A stretch of 23,733 bases of DNA. Origin: Croceimicrobium sp965658965 (GTDB lineage: Bacteria > Bacteroidota > Bacteroidia > Flavobacteriales > Schleiferiaceae). Shown here one piece after another: positions 1 to 7,544 of this stretch. Each line of letters starts with the position of its first letter. Position 1 is the stretch's first letter. A program made the position numbers and the translations under genes. The notes beneath the pieces were generated by a model. It saw only the letters and a list, made by a program, of their open reading frames with translations. It was not told where the DNA came from and did no database searches. Location: the NCBI GenBank assembly GCA_965658965.1, contig CBFHVV010000044.1, positions 1 to 23,733 of the forward strand, read 5' to 3'.

Positions 1-719
1 TTGCCTTAGACTTCCTTGATGAGCTTGAAAAAGTTTACAAGAGTAGTCCAGAAAGCATTGAAAAAAGCCTGCTAGGGCATACTTTTCAAAGAACCGAGCG
101 TATTGGTAAATACCTATTTGCCAGTATTTCTGGAGGATCTTGGCTACATTTACACTTCGGAATGACCGGTAATTTAGAACTTTTTACCGGGGATAATTTA
201 CCTAAGTATGCAAGGCTCGTTTTTCATTTTGAAAATGGCGAAAAGTTGGCTTTTTGTGATTTGCGCAAATTTGGAGTGGTAGAGATAGTTGATAATCCAG
301 AGAGCTATCAGCAAAAAGCAAAAATTGGAAAAGATTTTCTCAAAATTAGCTTGGAAGAGTTTTCCGAAAAACTCAGTAAACCCGCCGTTGCTATTAAAAC
401 TAGCTTACTGAACCAGAAGCTATTTGCCGGAATTGGTAATTGGATAGCCGATGAAATGCTTTTTGAGGCCGGTATACATCCTTTACATATCACTAAAGAA
501 GTGCATACCAGAGATTTGAAAAACCTGTATTTGGCTGGCCAAAGAATTATACAAACAGCCATTGATGAGGATACTCATTACGGCGATTTCCCAGAAAACT
601 TTTTTGTCAATTATCGTAAAATTGACGCCCTGCACCCTTCTCATCCTAACAGTCCAGTAGAGCGCTTGGTTGTTGGTGGCCGAGGTACTTTTATTGTTCC
701 AGAAAAACAAAAATTATAA
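1..719 (+). CDS. Fpg/Nei-family DNA glycosylase, 5' truncated, zincless finger
   Basis: This protein probably excises oxidised bases from DNA and nicks the backbone (base excision repair). The gene enters from the left edge. The reading frame is open from base 3, well upstream of the first ATG at 162, so about 20 N-terminal residues, including the catalytic Pro-Glu, lie outside; this estimate comes from aligning GKYL with Lys57 of E. coli Fpg. Visible family signatures are GKYL, HFGMTG, DLRKFG and AGIGNWIADEMLFEAGIHP (the H2TH helix). The C-terminal hairpin core GGRGTF is kept, but the four zinc cysteines of bacterial Fpg are all absent: the tail reads FIVPEKQ where CPxCQ is usual. This resembles the zincless finger known from NEIL1-type enzymes. 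MutM itself normally keeps the cysteines, so no symbol is given. The stop is followed at once by the next gene. Confidence 0.9.
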   Translation, partial: ALDFLDELEKVYKSSPESIEKSLLGHTFQRTERIGKYLFASISGGSWLHLHFGMTGNLELFTGDNLPKYARLVFHFENGEKLAFCDLRKFGVVEIVDNPESYQQKAKIGKDFLKISLEEFSEKLSKPAVAIKTSLLNQKLFAGIGNWIADEMLFEAGIHPLHITKEVHTRDLKNLYLAGQRIIQTAIDEDTHYGDFPENFFVNYRKIDALHPSHPNSPVERLVVGGRGTFIVPEKQKL

Positions 720-902
720 GTGGAAGAGATTTTCTATACCTGTCCGTATTGTTTCACGGAAGCCTCGATTTTGGCCGATCTTAGCGTAAGCGAACAAGAG
801 TATATTGAAGACTGTGAGCGTTGTTGCAATCCGATTGAATTTACTATCCGAGCTCAAAATTTTACTTTAACTGAATTCCACTATCAATCTATAGAACAGT
901 AA
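720..902 (+). CDS. CPXCG-motif small cysteine-rich protein
   Basis: A 60-residue protein with two cysteine knuckles, Cys8-x2-Cys11 and Cys32-x2-Cys35 followed by Cys36, in the family arrangement CPxC...SEQEYIEDC..CC.PI. It probably binds one zinc ion; the family (Cys_rich_CPXG) has no established function. The usual Gly after the second Cys is Phe here. The GTG at 720 is the only reasonable start: it directly follows the TAA of the glycosylase gene in the same frame, so no upstream start exists. Translation is therefore probably coupled to the glycosylase gene. Confidence 0.82.
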   Translation: MEEIFYTCPYCFTEASILADLSVSEQEYIEDCERCCNPIEFTIRAQNFTLTEFHYQSIEQ

Positions 903-903
903 T

Positions 904-1185
904 TTATAAAGAAATCAAACCTTTAATTTCTTCCGCTTCAAGGTAACGCTCAATTACTTTATCAGGGCTCATCATCATCTCCTTAGCCGTAACGCTAACA
1001 TAATTTCCTTTACGAGACTCCCTGAGTTGGATTTGGGCCTCTTTGCTGTTAAAAAGGCTTTCAACTTGCGCGATTTTTTCATTTTCGGCAGGGACAATAA
1101 ACTTAAACATATAAAGGCTAGGCCATTTAGTGCTTAATTTTAACTGCTCCTTCAGTTTTTCGTATTTGGCTTTTTTATCTTCCAT
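904..1185 (-). CDS. DUF493 family protein
   Basis: A 93-residue protein resembling the DUF493 (YbeD-like) family, a small alpha/beta fold with unclear function; an allosteric regulatory role has been proposed for E. coli YbeD. Supporting features are the central PSLYMFKFIVP strand, the conserved stretch around SRKGNYVSVTAKEMM and the closing helix VIERYLEAEEIKGLI. The N-terminus is a short charged helix (KKAKYEKLKEQL). It is convergent with the CPXCG gene, with only one base between the two stops, and divergent from the Mpo1-like gene across 49 bases that should hold both promoters. I saw no good promoter match there. Confidence 0.85.
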   Translation of the reverse strand: MEDKKAKYEKLKEQLKLSTKWPSLYMFKFIVPAENEKIAQVESLFNSKEAQIQLRESRKGNYVSVTAKEMMMSPDKVIERYLEAEEIKGLISL

Positions 1186-1234
1186 CTTTCAAATTTTGAA
1201 AAATATTTACTTTAGGCAAAAAAAGGTATAAATT

Positions 1235-1714
1235 ATGAAGAGCATGCAAAATTGGTTTGATGAATATGCAGTAAGTCATCAAAATGCCACCAACAAAATT
1301 ATACACTACATCTGTGTTCCCCTTATATTCTTCAGTATTGTTGCTCTTTTAGCTTCTATCCCTACTGCTGGTCTTGTCGCATCTGCACCAGCAGAACTAC
1401 AAAACTACCTACATTTTGGGAGCCTTTTAATATTAATTGGCTTGTTGATCTACATTCGGCTCTCTTTGCCCATATTTTTAGGCATTGCTCTTTTTTCATT
1501 TCTTTGTTTACAAGGAATTGTATACTTAAAAATGATCACAATACCGCTTTGGGCCTCTAGCTTGACTATTTTTGTACTGGCTTGGATTGGTCAATTTGTG
1601 GGTCATCATATCGAAGGTAAGAAACCATCCTTCCTTAAAGATCTTCAGTTTTTATTAATTGGCCCCGCCTGGATTTTAGGATTTATATATCGCAGCTTCG
1701 GCATAAAATACTGA
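1235..1714 (+). CDS. Mpo1-like (DUF962) integral membrane protein
   Basis: A 159-residue membrane protein of the DUF962/YGL010w family. The yeast member Mpo1 is an iron-dependent dioxygenase that alpha-oxidises 2-hydroxy fatty acids from sphingolipid breakdown; whether bacterial homologues do the same is inference. Candidate metal ligands are His15 in SHQNATN, His24 in KIIHYI and His124-His125 with Glu127 in VGHHIEGKKP. About four hydrophobic segments lie around residues 24-50, 58-78, 80-100 and 108-124. The conserved ending GPAWILGFIYR is present. An alternative start exists at Met4 (1244). The ATPase gene begins two bases after its stop, so the two are probably cotranscribed. Confidence 0.8.
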   Translation: MKSMQNWFDEYAVSHQNATNKIIHYICVPLIFFSIVALLASIPTAGLVASAPAELQNYLHFGSLLILIGLLIYIRLSLPIFLGIALFSFLCLQGIVYLKMITIPLWASSLTIFVLAWIGQFVGHHIEGKKPSFLKDLQFLLIGPAWILGFIYRSFGIKY

Positions 1715-1716
1715 TA

Positions 1717-2247
1717 ATGACAAAACGCGTGGTAATAACAGGCGCCCCTGGGACGGGAAAAAGCACCATACTTGGACTTTTAGAAAATAAAGGCTTTACC
1801 ATTCACCCAGAAATGGCTCGGGCTTTAATAGCCGAACAGCAAGTATTAAATAGCGACTTACTGCCTTGGAAAAACCATGCTGATTTTGGGGTAGAGCTCT
1901 TTAAGCGACAAAAAGAGCAGTATTTTAACGCTAAGGCAGATGCCTATAACTTTTACGATCGTGGCGTGCCCGATAATTTGGGCTACTTGCGTAGAGATGG
2001 CCTGCAAAACTTAGATCTTGAAAAAGAAGCGTCAATTCTAAAATACCATCCAGAAGTGTTTTTAACTCCCCCGTGGGAAGAAATATACGGCAATGACGAA
2101 GTGCGCTGGGAGGATACGCAACTGATGCTAGATATTCACCGTGCCTTAAAAGACATTTATCAATTTTTTGGCTACCATATTATTGAAGTTCCTAAGCTAG
2201 GTCCTGAAGAACGAGCTAATTTTATTTTAAAAAGACTGGGACTTTAG
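1717..2247 (+). CDS. AAA_28-type P-loop ATPase/kinase
   Basis: A 176-residue NTP-binding protein with a clear Walker A loop, GAPGTGKST at residues 9-17, and the segment FYDRGVPDNLGYLRRDG near residues 79-95, typical of AAA_28 proteins. These resemble small nucleotide or nicotinamide-riboside kinases (NadR-like), but no substrate can be named from sequence. It lies between the Mpo1-like gene (2-base gap) and recQ (1-base overlap of TAG and GTG), so translation of recQ is probably coupled to it. I recall such ATPase-RecQ pairs from other Bacteroidota but cannot check this here. Confidence 0.8.
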   Translation: MTKRVVITGAPGTGKSTILGLLENKGFTIHPEMARALIAEQQVLNSDLLPWKNHADFGVELFKRQKEQYFNAKADAYNFYDRGVPDNLGYLRRDGLQNLDLEKEASILKYHPEVFLTPPWEEIYGNDEVRWEDTQLMLDIHRALKDIYQFFGYHIIEVPKLGPEERANFILKRLGL

Positions 2248-4139
2248 TGAGGGGAATACATAAAATCCTAAAGGACTTTTGGCAATACGATTCTTTTCGG
2301 CCCTTGCAAGAAGATATTATCCACTCTGCTCTACAGAATAAGGATACGCTAGCACTGCTTCCTACGGGCGGCGGTAAATCAATCTGTTTTCAAGTACCCG
2401 CCATTGCCAAAGAAGGAACAGCTTTAGTGATATCTCCCTTAATTGCATTAATGTCCGATCAGGTACAAAACCTAAAGGAAAGAGGCATTAATGCCATTGC
2501 TCTTAATTCAAGTATTAGTACAGGCGAGAGAGAACTTGCCTTGCAAAATGCCGCCAACGGCTACTATAAATTTATCTATATCTCTCCTGAAAGTATTGAC
2601 AACGAGAAGCTAATGAACCGGCTTCAGTACATCAATCTTAATTTTATTGTGGTAGATGAGGCGCACTGTATTAGTCAGTGGGGTTATGATTTTAGACCTG
2701 CCTATTTAAACATTGCAAAACTTAGGGAGTTGAAACCCGATTTAGCAATAATAGCACTCACAGCTACGGCTACACCAGCAGTGGTGCAGGATATTCAGGA
2801 TAAATTAGCCTTTAATAAAGGAGCCGTTTTTCAAAAAAGCTTCCTCCGACCCGAACTAAGTTACAATGTTCGGAAAACTGAAAATAAGATGGAAGCTTGT
2901 TTAGAAATCCTAAATCGTATTTCTGGCAGCACGATAATTTATTTACGTAACCGGAAAGGTGTTGTTGAAATTAGCAAATGGCTAAGTAGTATGGGCTATT
3001 CGGCCGATTATTACCATGCCGGCTTAAAAGTGGCTGAAAGGCAAGCCCGTCAAAACGCCTGGGTAAAAAACGAACTGCGTATAATGGTTTGCACCAATGC
3101 CTTTGGAATGGGCATCGATAAACCAGACGTACGCTTGGTCCTGCATTTGGATTTACCCGATTCCTTAGAAGCTTATTTTCAAGAGGCCGGCAGAGCAGCG
3201 CGCGACGGCGAAAAAGCCTATTCTATCGTTTTGGTTGGTCCTAACGATATAAAAAGTCTTAAAGCACGTTACTTAGATTCCTTTCCAGACAGAGAGTATT
3301 TACTGCGCGTTTACAAAGCATTAATTAATTATTTACAAATTGCTGCTGGCTCGGAGGAAGGTAGCACTTTTGGCCTGGACTTAAGCGATTTTGCTAACCA
3401 ATATCGACTGAGTCCTTTTAAATTATATCATGCCCTTCGTATATTAAATAAAGAAGGCGTACTAGAGTTTAACGAACGAGCTTTTAATCAATCGCGTATG
3501 ATGATTCGTGCAGATCGTCGTACCCTCTATGATTACCAATTACGAAATCCAAAAATGGATACTGTTCTAAAATTACTAACCCGCTCTTATGGTGGTTTAG
3601 ATGTTGAGTTTCTGCGCATCGATGAAAATCTTATTGCACGACGTCTAAACACCAGTGTTTACAAACTAAAATCTTATTTGAGAGAACTGAATAACCACGG
3701 TATGATAAGCTATCAAGAAGAGTCTGGAGAAGCTGGCTTAAGTTTATTGAGGGAGCGCGCCAGCAGCAAAGATCTAATCTTAAGCGAAGAAAATATAGAG
3801 TTTCGCAAGGCGGAATTAGCAAAGCGTTTAGCCGCTGTAGAAGGATTTATTACTAAAGATCACATCTGCCGCAGCAAAACAATATTAGCCTACTTTGGAG
3901 AAGAATTGCTACAAGATTGCGGTAGCTGTGATGTTTGTAGGGCAAGGAAAAGACAACAGAAAGCAGGCAGCGCTGCAGAGCTTAAAGAGCAAATTATTAA
4001 GCTTATTACCGACTATGATTTAGGCCTGGCAGATTTTGAAAAAGCGGTTAAACAGGATAAGCTTTACCTAGATACTTTGCGAAAACTCTTAGACGAAGAA
4101 GTATTGAGCCTAAAAAATGGTAAAATTGTTAAGCTCTGA
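2247..4139 (+). CDS. recQ: RecQ family ATP-dependent DNA helicase
   Basis: A 3'-to-5' superfamily 2 DNA helicase for recombination and replication-fork repair; 630 residues against 610 in E. coli. Walker A is TGGGKS (40-45), the DEAH box 137-140, motif III LTATATP (171-177), motif V AFGMGIDKPDVR (285-296) and motif VI QEAGRAARDG (312-321). The zinc cluster, Cys541-x16-Cys558-x2-Cys561-x2-Cys564, has the spacing of E. coli Cys380/397/400/403 but lies about 160 residues later. Between core and zinc is a region rich in winged-helix-like segments (about 370-540). No HRDC domain is evident: about 65 residues follow the zinc site. The GTG start at 2247 overlaps the ATPase stop by one base. Confidence 0.95.
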   Translation: MRGIHKILKDFWQYDSFRPLQEDIIHSALQNKDTLALLPTGGGKSICFQVPAIAKEGTALVISPLIALMSDQVQNLKERGINAIALNSSISTGERELALQNAANGYYKFIYISPESIDNEKLMNRLQYINLNFIVVDEAHCISQWGYDFRPAYLNIAKLRELKPDLAIIALTATATPAVVQDIQDKLAFNKGAVFQKSFLRPELSYNVRKTENKMEACLEILNRISGSTIIYLRNRKGVVEISKWLSSMGYSADYYHAGLKVAERQARQNAWVKNELRIMVCTNAFGMGIDKPDVRLVLHLDLPDSLEAYFQEAGRAARDGEKAYSIVLVGPNDIKSLKARYLDSFPDREYLLRVYKALINYLQIAAGSEEGSTFGLDLSDFANQYRLSPFKLYHALRILNKEGVLEFNERAFNQSRMMIRADRRTLYDYQLRNPKMDTVLKLLTRSYGGLDVEFLRIDENLIARRLNTSVYKLKSYLRELNNHGMISYQEESGEAGLSLLRERASSKDLILSEENIEFRKAELAKRLAAVEGFITKDHICRSKTILAYFGEELLQDCGSCDVCRARKRQQKAGSAAELKEQIIKLITDYDLGLADFEKAVKQDKLYLDTLRKLLDEEVLSLKNGKIVKL

Positions 4140-4152
4140 TAAATCAGCTTAA

Positions 4153-4166
4153 ATGCTATATAGCAT
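4153..4166. promoter_or_regulatory. Perfect 14-base palindrome between recQ and DUF6588 gene
   Basis: ATGCTATATAGCAT reads identically on both strands and lies 13 bases after the recQ stop and 31 bases before the next ATG. It could be an operator or a weak hairpin. It lacks a GC-rich stem and a T-run, so it is not a good terminator. A palindrome this long can arise by chance in AT-rich DNA. Confidence 0.25.
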
Positions 4167-4197
4167 CTAAATATGTCCAATCAAACTATAGTTCCTT

Positions 4198-5217
4198 ATG
4201 AAAAGACTAGGCCTTATCTTCTCAATTGTTTTTTTTAGTTTTTACAGCAAAGCACAAATAAACTCCAGTAGCGCGATTGCGGGTAGTTTAAACGATATGC
4301 AATATTTAAGCGAAGGGTATTTAAGTCCTTTTGCTGATGCCGTATCCTATTCTCAAACCAATGGTTGGTATAATACGGCGAAAGTTAGAAAAACCTTCCG
4401 CTTTGAAATCTCTTTAGTTAGCTCTATAAGTATAGTGCCTAATGAAATGAAAAGTTTCACGGTAGATGGTAGTCAACTAGAGCAATTAGAATTGGTAGAT
4501 CCAAGCAATAATGTTAGTCCTACGGTATTTGGTGACAAAACTCCAGGTGTTTCCTTACGCTATGCGGACCCTCGCTTTAGCGGTTATGCCAACTCTCAAT
4601 TTAATTTACCGCAGGGAATCGGCATGGGAGTAATGCCTATGACTGGAATTCAAGGAGGCGTAGGCTTGCCATTAGATATAGAGCTTAAAGCACGCTTCAT
4701 ACCAAGTAGCGGCGTGGCCTTAATTGAGGGCTCTACTGTAAGCCAATGGGGCCTAGCTTTAAAGCACGATTTAAGGCGCTACATTCCTAAGGGTAAATTA
4801 TTGCCTTTTCATCTTTCCGCCTTTGCTGCCTATTCAAGTTTAAGCTTTAGCCAAGATCTGCAACCTGGCAGTGGTAACGATCAAGAAATTAGCCTTACCG
4901 CCAATACTCTAGTAACGCGCATCTTACTTTCTAAAAAACTGCTCTTTTTAACTTTTTATGGCGGAGCGGGCTACAACTTTAATGATGCATCCATTAGCAT
5001 GTTAGGCACTTACGACTATATAGACCCTAGCAGGCCATCCAATCCGGAGCAACAAGCGGTGGACCCCATTAGCTTCAACACTAGTGAAAGCTCAGGACTA
5101 GCGGGGAACTTAGGTATTCGTGCAAAGTTTTTAATAGTTGGTATGGTAAGTTTAGATTATACCTTTGGCACTTTTGATGCACTAACCCTAAATGCTGGTT
5201 TCAGCTGGGACTTATAA
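4198..5217 (+). CDS. DUF6588-like outer-membrane-type protein
   Basis: A 339-residue exported protein with an N-terminal signal peptide ending near YSKA-Q (residue 19). The mature part opens with SLNDMQYLSEGYLSPFADAV, then a segment containing NGWYNTAK, which resembles what I know of the Bacteroidota family DUF6588. Later parts alternate polar and hydrophobic residues and end in an aromatic-rich strand, FSWDL, as beta-barrel outer-membrane proteins do. Function is unknown. The fmt ATG follows 10 bases after its stop, so it probably shares a transcript with fmt, although the products appear unrelated. The family assignment comes from memory and is moderately sure; the signal peptide and barrel-like character are better supported. 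Confidence 0.72.
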   Translation: MKRLGLIFSIVFFSFYSKAQINSSSAIAGSLNDMQYLSEGYLSPFADAVSYSQTNGWYNTAKVRKTFRFEISLVSSISIVPNEMKSFTVDGSQLEQLELVDPSNNVSPTVFGDKTPGVSLRYADPRFSGYANSQFNLPQGIGMGVMPMTGIQGGVGLPLDIELKARFIPSSGVALIEGSTVSQWGLALKHDLRRYIPKGKLLPFHLSAFAAYSSLSFSQDLQPGSGNDQEISLTANTLVTRILLSKKLLFLTFYGGAGYNFNDASISMLGTYDYIDPSRPSNPEQQAVDPISFNTSESSGLAGNLGIRAKFLIVGMVSLDYTFGTFDALTLNAGFSWDL

Positions 5218-5227
5218 AACATTTTTT

Positions 5228-6169
5228 ATGCGCGTTATTTTTATGGGAACTCCTGCCTTTGCTGTAGAGAGTCTTAAAGCATTGCACCAAAGTAAGCACG
5301 AGGTTGTGGCAGTTGTTACTTCTGTAGATAAGCCTGCTGGTCGTGGGCGTAAAATACAGCAGTCTGCCGTTAAAGAATATGCTGCTGCAGAAGACATTCC
5401 AATTCTGCAACCTCCCAAATTAAAGGCTGAAGAGTTTTTAAGTAATTTAAGGTCTTATAAGGCCGATCTCTTTGTGGTAGTTGCCTTTCGCATGCTGCCT
5501 GAAGTAGTATGGTCGATGCCCAGACTGGGCACTTTTAATTTACACTCTTCACTTTTACCCAATTATCGTGGAGCAGCGCCCATTAATTGGGCCATTGTTA
5601 ATGGAGAGGAAAAAACCGGTGTTACCACCTTCTTTATTAATGAGCATATCGATACGGGCGAAATCTTATTACAAAGAGAAACCAATATATCCCCTTCTGA
5701 AGATGCAGGGTCCTTGCATGACAGACTTATGAGCATTGGTGCGGAGCTAGTATTGGAAACTGCAAACGCATTAGAAAATAATGAACTGAAGCCTCATGCT
5801 CAAAAAGAAATTCCCGAACAAAAAGAAGCACCTAAGATTTTTAAAGAAGATCTCCGCATTACTCCGGAATTAAAGAGAGAGCATATCTACAACCTTATAA
5901 GAGGAATGTCTCCCTTTCCTGGAGCTTGGGCCACCATAAAAATAAAAGGAGAAGAAAAAACTTTAAAAATATTTGCAAGTGAGAAATCGGATAGGCAGCC
6001 TTCCGGTGTGCTTGGTGAAATTGAGATTTTAGAAAAAAATCAAATCATTTTGAACTTAGGAGATGGCGTTTTAAGTCTTAAAGCCTTACAAATAGAGGGC
6101 AAGAGACGTATGAACGCCCAAGATTTCATCAATGGGCGAATTTTAGAAGACGGAGTTAAAATAATATAA
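5228..6169 (+). CDS. fmt: Methionyl-tRNA formyltransferase
   Basis: Transfers a formyl group from 10-formyltetrahydrofolate to Met-tRNAfMet to allow translation initiation. With the start at 5228 the protein has 313 residues, as expected, and begins MRVIFMGTPAFA, the canonical family N-terminus. An earlier in-frame ATG at 5192 lies inside the preceding gene and would add 12 unrelated residues, so it was not used. The catalytic triad is visible as Asn104 and His106 (NLHSSLLP) and Asp142 (IDTGEIL), with the flexible loop around KPAGRGRK (35-42) and the SLLPNYRGAAP core (108-118). The C-terminal tRNA-binding domain begins near residue 205. A weak hairpin follows the stop. Confidence 0.96.
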   Translation: MRVIFMGTPAFAVESLKALHQSKHEVVAVVTSVDKPAGRGRKIQQSAVKEYAAAEDIPILQPPKLKAEEFLSNLRSYKADLFVVVAFRMLPEVVWSMPRLGTFNLHSSLLPNYRGAAPINWAIVNGEEKTGVTTFFINEHIDTGEILLQRETNISPSEDAGSLHDRLMSIGAELVLETANALENNELKPHAQKEIPEQKEAPKIFKEDLRITPELKREHIYNLIRGMSPFPGAWATIKIKGEEKTLKIFASEKSDRQPSGVLGEIEILEKNQIILNLGDGVLSLKALQIEGKRRMNAQDFINGRILEDGVKII

Positions 6170-6190
6170 ACAACTGATATACTGTTGTTT
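6168..6190 (+). terminator. Weak hairpin after fmt
   Basis: AAACAAC (6168-6174) pairs perfectly with GTTGTTT (6184-6190) across a nine-base loop and overlaps the fmt stop codon. The stem is AT-rich and only three T follow, so it is at best a weak terminator. The separate HU promoter downstream makes a transcription break here plausible. Confidence 0.35.
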
Positions 6191-6256
6191 ATGAATTCGG
6201 GTTATTAACAGTAGCTTATAATTTTCAACAATATTCAGCTTTTTTCGTCTGAAATG

Positions 6257-6286
6257 TTGGTAGATAGCGGGTTTCGGTTAAATTTG
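6257..6286 (+). promoter_or_regulatory. Bacteroidota-type promoter of the HU gene
   Basis: TTG at 6257-6259 and TAAATTTG at 6279-6286 are separated by 19 bases. This fits the -33/-7 consensus (TTG ... TANNTTTG) used by the primary sigma factor of Bacteroidota. Transcription would begin near 6293, giving a leader of about 35 bases before the HU start at 6328. It is the best promoter match in the window, as expected for a highly expressed gene. Confidence 0.65.
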
Positions 6287-6327
6287 TTGGTGTTCGAGAT
6301 AATTGTCTAACCAAAAAAAATTTAAAC

Positions 6328-6597
6328 ATGAACAAAGCTGATCTAATTGATGCAATGGCAGAAGATGCTGGTATCTCAAAAGCAGCCGCTAAAAAAGCCT
6401 TAGATTCTTTTACTGATCGTGTATCTGCAACTTTAGCAGGAGGTGGTAGAGTTTCATTGGTAGGTTTCGGTACATTTTCTACTTCAGAGCGTTCAGCGCG
6501 TGAAGGTCGTAACCCACAAACTGGTGCTACTATCCAGATTCCAGCTAAAACTGTTGCTAAGTTTAAGGCAGGTTCTGAATTAAACGCTAAGCTCTAA
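6328..6597 (+). CDS. HU family DNA-binding protein
   Basis: An 89-residue histone-like protein that bends DNA and compacts the nucleoid as a dimer. It has the full HU layout: two N-terminal helices (MNKADLIDAMA, then SKAAAKKALDSF), the turn GGGRVSLVGFGTF at 38-50, and a beta arm with the DNA-intercalating GRNPQTG element (60-66), followed by the short last helix. Length and composition are normal, with no lysine-rich tail of the kind found on some Bacteroidota HU paralogues. It has its own promoter and is followed by a strong hairpin, so it is probably transcribed as a single gene. Codons are those expected for high expression, such as GGT and GCT. Confidence 0.96.
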   Translation: MNKADLIDAMAEDAGISKAAAKKALDSFTDRVSATLAGGGRVSLVGFGTFSTSERSAREGRNPQTGATIQIPAKTVAKFKAGSELNAKL

Positions 6598-6616
6598 GTA
6601 GCTAAAGAAATAAGAA

Positions 6617-6643
6617 AAGGTCTCCCACGGGAGGCCTTTTTTT
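6617..6643 (+). terminator. Rho-independent terminator after HU, possibly bidirectional
   Basis: AAGGTCTCCC (6617-6626) pairs with GGGAGGCCTT (6629-6638) with one G-T wobble. The T-run continues to 6643. The start of the run lies in the stem, and its end overlaps the stop codon of prmC on the other strand. On the minus strand the hairpin is followed by TTTTCTTATTTC, so it could also end prmC transcripts. Confidence 0.85.
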
Positions 6644-7493
6644 ATGCTTTCTCGGCACGAATAAATCGCCAATTGCCATTTAAGTCTTTTAATAATTCCG
6701 CTTTATAGCTTTCATCAAAAAGAGCCAAAGTCTCCTCGGCCAAATATTGATTAATCTCAAAATAGAGCTTCCCTCCTCTCTTCAGTCCTAATTTAGCCTT
6801 ATTTACTATTGCTTGATAGAACAGCAAAGGCTCTTGTTCTTCTACGAAAAGTGCCAGGCCTGGCTCATGCTCCAAAACCCTGTTTTCCATTTCCTTTTTT
6901 TGTGAAGGTGGGATATAAGGTGGGTTGCTTATCATCAAATCAAATTGGGCATTTTCATCTAGCTTGTCAGAGAGCATACTTTTTAGACTGAACTCTATTT
7001 TGAGGCGATTTAACTCGGCATTTTCCTTTGCTATTGCAAGTGCAGATTCGGAAATTTCCCAAGCTTCTAGCTTCGCCAGCGGAAATATTTTAGCTGCTGC
7101 TAATGCTATGCAGGCACTGCCGGTCCCAAAGTCTATTATTCGTTTAACTGAATCTTTGTTAGCTTGGTAATCCTCGGCAATAAGGGTCACTAGCTCCTCT
7201 GTCTCACTACGAGGTATTAATACAGCTTTATTGACTTTTAAATCAAGCCCAAAAAAGCGAACTCTGCCAATGATATATTGAATGGGTATATCTTGGGCTA
7301 AAAGATGGATATCTTGTCTCAACCTATCTTCTGCCACTTTACTTAAGTCAAAATCCCCCTCTCTAACCAGATCTAAGCGACTTTTATTAAGCCTATTTTC
7401 AAGTAAAAGACTTAGCAAATGGCTTATTTCCTCATTACTATACTTAAGCTTAAGTTCAATCCTTGCAAGTGTCTTAAATTCAGATGTTTTCAT
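6642..7493 (-). CDS. prmC: PrmC, release-factor N5-glutamine methyltransferase
   Basis: Methylates the glutamine of the GGQ motif in peptide chain release factors using S-adenosylmethionine. Motifs seen are the PrmC linker IPRSETEELV (93-102), the SAM-binding DFGTGSACIALA (121-132), acidic EAWEIS (143-148) and the catalytic NPPYIPPS (190-197), which holds the substrate glutamine. With the start at 7493 the protein has 283 residues, the usual size. An in-frame ATG at 7511 would add MRGFFI, but those codons lie inside the terminator hairpin of sucD, so it was not chosen. The gene follows sucD on the same strand but is probably expressed mainly from read-through or a nearby promoter I could not identify. 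Confidence 0.95.
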   Translation of the reverse strand: MKTSEFKTLARIELKLKYSNEEISHLLSLLLENRLNKSRLDLVREGDFDLSKVAEDRLRQDIHLLAQDIPIQYIIGRVRFFGLDLKVNKAVLIPRSETEELVTLIAEDYQANKDSVKRIIDFGTGSACIALAAAKIFPLAKLEAWEISESALAIAKENAELNRLKIEFSLKSMLSDKLDENAQFDLMISNPPYIPPSQKKEMENRVLEHEPGLALFVEEQEPLLFYQAIVNKAKLGLKRGGKLYFEINQYLAEETLALFDESYKAELLKDLNGNWRFIRAEKA

Positions 7494-7496
7494 AAT

Positions 7497-7521
7497 AAAA
7501 AAGCCCCGCAAATGCAGGGCT
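7497..7521 (-). terminator. Rho-independent terminator between sucD and prmC
   Basis: On the minus strand AGCCCTGC (7521-7514) pairs with GCGGGGCT (7509-7502) across a four-base loop with one G-T wobble, and six T follow (7502-7497). It lies between the sucD stop and the prmC start. It ends only three bases before the prmC ATG. Confidence 0.85.
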
Positions 7522-7544
7522 AATTTGTTTATTTATTCAAGCGT

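Noticed and set aside
5192..5227. Upstream ATG for fmt at 5192
   Set aside because: It would add 12 residues unlike any Fmt and overlaps the end of the preceding gene; the family N-terminus begins exactly at 5228.
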